64,000 nt of DNA. It comes from an uncultured Clostridia bacterium. GTDB lineage: Bacteria > Bacillota > Clostridia > TANB77 > CAG-508. The stretch is taken from assembly GCA_948678575.1 (NCBI GenBank), contig CAPPGO010000011.1, positions 3,960 through 67,959 of the forward strand, in the 5' to 3' direction. Below the pieces are notes generated by a model. That model saw only the letters and a program-made list of their open reading frames with translations, was not told where the DNA came from and made no database searches. The translations under genes and the position numbers were made by a program. Shown piece by piece: positions 63,002-64,000 of this stretch; within the stretch, counting starts at the first letter, position 1, and each line of letters starts with the position of its first letter.

Positions 63002-64000
63002 TTATATTTCAAGTTCTGGGCATTCCACCCATTCAAATGCTGTTTTATATCTACTATTTGGCTGCTTTCTGTCTATTCCTATCCATCGTCCTAAAACTCC
63101 ATAATTATTATTTCCTGTTCCAAAAACTCTTCCATCTTTTGTAATAGCAATATAAAATCCATTTCCAGCTGTAATACTATCAACTTCACATTCAGTCCCA
63201 TTACTATCATTAACTGACAATTTTATCGGTTTTGGCTCTGATGTAGTATCAGTAGTTCCAATTCCCAAAGTTGAACGTTTTCCAAAGCCAAATAATTCTC
63301 CCTTTTCAGTTAAAAACATAAATGTAGTTCCATGTCCTGCTGCAACACAGTTTTTTACTATATTTTGATTTTCATATGGAATACTTGTATATGTATATAC
63401 TGTCATCCCCAAACCATTAACAGTATCTCCATATCCATGTCTTCCACAAACTCTTAAATCATAAGAATTATTCTTTTTTATTCCTATATAAGATTTATCA
63501 TAAGATATTTCCCACAAATTCACTTCAATCGCATCTGCAAATGCTGTATCTCCATCATTCCATTTTACTGGGACCAAACTTCTTCTTGGAATTGCTGCAC
63601 CATCTGCACATCCCCAAGTATATAGTTCGAATTTTCCATTTTCTTTTCGTACTGCCATTCTTTCTAAATTTGCCATATAGATGTCTTCTACTTTATCAAA
63701 AATTTTAGTTGGTATTTTGGCATGTTCTTCTAATCCTGTTCCTATATATGAATATGGTGTCCAACCATAGGATAAGTAATGTCCTGAAACATATAAAGTA
63801 TTATTGTCTTCTTCATTTGTTAAAATATATAAAGTTTTTGTAGCAAAACAAAAATCCTTAACTTTTCCATTTATATGTTCATATATTTCTTGTCCCTTTA
63901 AATAATCTTTTAATAGAACAAAATTTGGTACTTTTTCTACATCTCCACTGCTATTCAAACCTAATACATAAGAATCTTCTCCTGCTACCCATATATCATT
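63002..64000 (-). CDS. RCC1-like repeat protein, N-terminus outside the window
   Basis: The frame is open to the window edge, so the visible 332 residues are the C-terminal part. Repeats of about 50 residues with motifs such as DIWVAGEDSYVLGL, LFGFGKRSTLGIGTTDTT and VFGTGNNNYGVLG resemble RCC1/ATS1 beta-propeller blades. In this setting, beside pilin-anchored surface proteins, it is probably another extracellular protein whose anchor lies beyond the window. A GTTTG-type start at 63958 suggested by frame alone has no ribosome site and should be ignored. Confidence 0.8.
   Translation of the reverse strand, partial: NDIWVAGEDSYVLGLNSSGDVEKVPNFVLLKDYLKGQEIYEHINGKVKDFCFATKTLYILTNEEDNNTLYVSGHYLSYGWTPYSYIGTGLEEHAKIPTKIFDKVEDIYMANLERMAVRKENGKFELYTWGCADGAAIPRRSLVPVKWNDGDTAFADAIEVNLWEISYDKSYIGIKKNNSYDLRVCGRHGYGDTVNGLGMTVYTYTSIPYENQNIVKNCVAAGHGTTFMFLTEKGELFGFGKRSTLGIGTTDTTSEPKPIKLSVNDSNGTECEVDSITAGNGFYIAITKDGRVFGTGNNNYGVLGRWIGIDRKQPNSRYKTAFEWVECPELEI

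Overview
The window is AT-rich (by eye under 30% G+C), with strong AGGAGG-type ribosome sites, spore genes (spoIVA, a gerA/gerB/gerC operon, a SleB-like cortex hydrolase) and an endospore-former style mutS/mutL/miaB neighbourhood. This points to an anaerobic, low-GC Clostridia relative, most likely an uncultured gut lineage. No phage, CRISPR array or insertion sequence is visible.

Layout. 1-6.6 kb (minus): partial gene, ECF sigma/anti-sigma pair, mutL, a TtcA-like tRNA thiolase, tcdA and an EndoQ-like nuclease. 6.7-7.4 kb: RNase P RNA and tmRNA. 7.6-10.3 kb (plus): an orphan small gene, a divergent MurB and a kinase-fold protein. 10.3-15.4 kb: YgjV, mutS, a basic protein, miaB. 15.5-21 kb: DnaJ-like gene and a four-gene MacB-type efflux operon. 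21.3-22.7 kb: pyk. 22.9-27 kb (plus): gerA-gerB-gerC plus a small membrane protein. 27-34.8 kb (minus): Ig-like protein, TelA/SBP/XpaC/SBP-VWA cluster, membrane protein, sortase and its likely substrate. 34.9-35.7 kb: tRNA-Trp and an M23 peptidase. 35.7-46.4 kb (minus): zinc ribbon, efp, Xaa-Pro peptidase, prepilin peptidase, YqeG, SleB-like, pilin-like, dnaE, rqcP, alarmone synthetase, AlkD, rlmH. 46.5-49.8 kb: giant pilin-anchored repeat protein behind an invertible promoter. 49.8-56.1 kb: cdd, ylmH, dxs, a lipid kinase and an acyl-CoA synthetase. 56.3-58.7 kb: phosphoribosyltransferase and spoIVA. 58.8-64 kb: surface proteins, one behind a second invertible promoter, and a partial RCC1-like gene.

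Main discovery. Nine genes are broken by an apparent +1 frameshift, at eleven sites, and at every site the zero-frame codon is CGG. Skipping the C (reading CGGN as Gly) restores a full-length, family-typical protein each time, and corrected lengths are all whole codons. My manual scan found no in-frame CGG anywhere else in the intact genes, although CGG occurs about 50 times out of frame on coding strands, harmlessly. This looks like a codon-dependent, lineage-level recoding in which CGG is not Arg but triggers +1 decoding as Gly. Affected genes are mostly spore-germination, cell-wall and surface genes, so a developmental switch similar in spirit to the TTA/bldA system is conceivable.

Second discovery. 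Two ~195-bp segments (49519-49717, 62701-62900) carry near-identical cores with an outward promoter and an opposite-facing terminator. Each is bounded by inverted repeats sharing the same outer arms but with different central spacers. These look like two independent invertible promoters (phase switches), both shown in the OFF orientation, driving two pilin-anchored surface proteins. Frame correction, promoter sites and terminators below were read by eye; no database search was possible.
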